From Clostridium_AW sp040797845 (GTDB lineage Bacteria > Bacillota > Clostridia > Clostridiales > Clostridiaceae), in contig JBFNFA010000002.1 in the NCBI GenBank assembly GCA_040797845.1, positions 248,001 to 312,000 on the forward strand: DNA of 64,000 nt, written 5' to 3'. Below the pieces are notes generated by a model. The model saw only the letters and a program-made list of their open reading frames with translations. It was not told the origin of the DNA and made no database searches. Made by a program: the position numbers and the translations under genes. Below, piece by piece: positions 63,099-64,000 of this stretch; within the stretch, counting starts at the first letter, position 1, and each line of letters begins with the position of its first letter.

Positions 63099-63175
63099 AT
63101 CTTTTGTGTTTTAAATTTTTATCTTTTGTGCTTCTTTTAATTTATCTTTTGTGTTTTAGATTTTTATCTCTTGTA
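63099..63175. repeat. four direct repeats with 22-23 bp spacing between agrD2 and agrC
   Basis: ATCTTTTGTG at 63099, 63121 and 63144, and ATCTCTTGTA at 63166, each followed by T/A-rich filler. The spacing is two helical turns, as for direct-repeat binding proteins. It is not a coding repeat, since 22 is not divisible by three. Confidence 0.75.
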
Positions 63176-63185
63176 AATTATGTGT

Positions 63186-63317
63186 TTAACGATTTTTAGT
63201 CATGGATTCAGGCATTTCTTCTACACCTACGCTGCCAAAAGATGCAGGTGCTGCCACAACCATTAATGCTGCCATACTTAAGAAAACCTTTCCCATTAAT
63301 TTACAGATTTTTTTCAT
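63186..63317 (-). CDS. agrD2: AgrD2 autoinducer peptide precursor with Ser in place of Cys
   Basis: 43 residues: basic start MKKICK, helix LMGKVFLSMAALMVVAAPAS, then FGSVGVE and the tail EMPESMTKNR. Aligned to AgrD1, Ser31 replaces the ring Cys, so the predicted product is a five-residue lactone SVGVE rather than a thiolactone. GGAGGGG lies eight bases ahead of the start. It is first in the agr locus 2 order, followed by the repeats, kinase and agrB2 genes. Confidence 0.82.
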   Translation of the reverse strand: MKKICKLMGKVFLSMAALMVVAAPASFGSVGVEEMPESMTKNR

Positions 63318-63512
63318 AATAAACCCCTCCATTTTTTATGTAATTTGGTATAATTTAATTATATAATAATTATGGCATATTTGGAACACACTTCTATAAA
63401 TAACCTGCAAACAATTGGTATATTTTCATAAAACTCTTTGATTTTAGCCTATTATTTCACATTATGATACTTTTTAACAACTTCATCTTAGGAAATATTT
63501 ATTTTTTATAAC

Positions 63513-63573
63513 AAAAAATACCATACTAGACTTTCTCTAATATGGTGTCGGATTTTAAAATAGGGTATTTTTT
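63513..63573 (-). terminator. terminator of the M42 peptidase gene
   Basis: AAAAAATACC and GGGTATTTTTT arms with an inner ACCATA/TATGGT pairing, right after the stop codon; the minus strand exits through a T run. Confidence 0.6.
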
Positions 63574-63578
63574 GTTTA

Positions 63579-64000
63579 CTAATATTCAAAGTTAAAATCT
63601 CTGTCTACATATTTAACTAGCAATTCAATAGAAGCTTCAACATCCTTCATATTAACTATGGCGTTTGGCCCATGTGGATACCTTGTTACAGCAGATATTC
63701 CAGCTGCTCTAACTCCAAAATTAGACCTATTAATAGAGCTTGCATCAGTACCTCCAACATAAATCACATCCATTTGATATTTTATATTATGTTCCTCACA
63801 GCATTTTACCATTTCTTCTACAAGATATTCATCACATATTACTGATGTATCTGATACTTTTATTGCTGTCCCTTCTCCAACTTTATTGCTTCCTTCTAAA
63901 TCACAAGGGTAGTCATGAGCAGGTGTAATATCAACAGCTATTCCCAAATCTGGTTTTATTCTTTCTGCTGCCACTATAGCTCCTCTACATCCAACCTCTT
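63579..64000 (-). CDS. M42-family metallo-aminopeptidase (5' end outside window)
   Basis: The last 140 residues are present; the reading frame continues past the right edge. They include EVGCRGA (the catalytic Glu region, EEVGLRGA in relatives), GIAVDITPAHD (metal-ligand Asp), CDEYLVEEMVKCCEEHNIK and DVIYVGGTDASSINRS, ending with ISAVTRYPHGPNAIVNMKDVEASIELL, in which His is a metal ligand. M42 enzymes are cytosolic aminopeptidases (glutamyl aminopeptidase/endoglucanase-like) with two metal ions. Confidence 0.9.
   Translation of the reverse strand, partial: EVGCRGAIVAAERIKPDLGIAVDITPAHDYPCDLEGSNKVGEGTAIKVSDTSVICDEYLVEEMVKCCEEHNIKYQMDVIYVGGTDASSINRSNFGVRAAGISAVTRYPHGPNAIVNMKDVEASIELLVKYVDRDFNFEY

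Noticed and set aside
63099..63175. CRISPR-like array
   Set aside because: Repeat units are about ten bases with near-identical AT-rich filler; there are no spacers of proper length and no cas genes.

Overview
The window is low-GC DNA with dense, mostly minus-strand genes, strong AGGAGG-type ribosome binding sites and many intrinsic terminators. The gene set is that of a strictly anaerobic, spore-forming Clostridium: an electron-bifurcating [FeFe] hydrogenase with its HydEFG maturases, CwlJ/GerQ-type spore germination proteins, radical SAM enzymes and two agr-type peptide signalling loci. The AgrD peptide with ring CLWMT and the paired agr loci suggest the C. botulinum group I / C. sporogenes lineage. 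That placement is inference from remembered family patterns, not a search.

Layout. 1-3.6 kb: a BadF-type kinase (cut by the window edge) and an HPr protein behind a consensus sigma-54 promoter, followed by the LevR-type sigma-54 activator likely to drive it. 3.6-5.3 kb: a structured repeat, a possible IclR remnant, a 55-aa zinc-ribbon protein and a DUF1836 protein. 5.5-9.9 kb: hemolysin III, lipoate ligase plus a lipoyl-carrying dihydrolipoyl dehydrogenase, and an AhpD-like protein under a likely MarR operator. 10-17 kb: a MATE exporter, then a TrkA/TrkH potassium system flanked on both sides by DUF421+DUF4363 pairs. 17-19 kb: an Asp/Glu racemase and the cwlJ-gerQ pair. 19-22.7 kb: two divergent ABC-F genes. 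23-27.4 kb: regulators (XRE, two PadR modules), DUF1700 and a DUF438-hemerythrin protein. 27.5-30.4 kb: an HSP90-like ATPase with a downstream helical-repeat partner. 30.4-36.1 kb: an ECF S-component and a Bce-type transporter/two-component block between two diverged direct repeats that copy the 3' end of an rRNA methyltransferase gene. 37.5-39.3 kb: repeat-rich DNA and small hypotheticals. 39.3-43.8 kb: hydrogenase HndABCD. 44-48.5 kb: a cobalamin riboswitch before an unknown gene, Cu/Zn SOD-like protein, ECF sigma/DUF4179, cold-shock protein. 48.7-52.7 kb: hydF-hydE-hydG behind an unclassified structured leader. 52.8-57.2 kb: DedA under a yybP-ykoY (Mn2+) riboswitch, a DsrE-like protein, a GNAT with its own leader and terminator, and a GGDEF/HD-GYP protein. 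57.2-63.3 kb: agr locus 1, a DUF1846 protein and agr locus 2. The window ends inside an M42 peptidase.

How it fits together. Hydrogenase subunits and maturases lie about 9 kb apart and together form one hydrogen-metabolism module. Several genes have cis-RNA control ahead of them (cobalamin, Mn2+, and two unclassified leaders ending in terminators). The least explained material is intergenic: a dispersed structured repeat family ending in ACTTGAT, a tandem hairpin unit and a 191-bp inverted-repeat element around 37.7-38.2 kb, and four 22-bp repeats between agrD2 and the agr kinase gene. No integrase, transposase, CRISPR array, rRNA or tRNA was seen.
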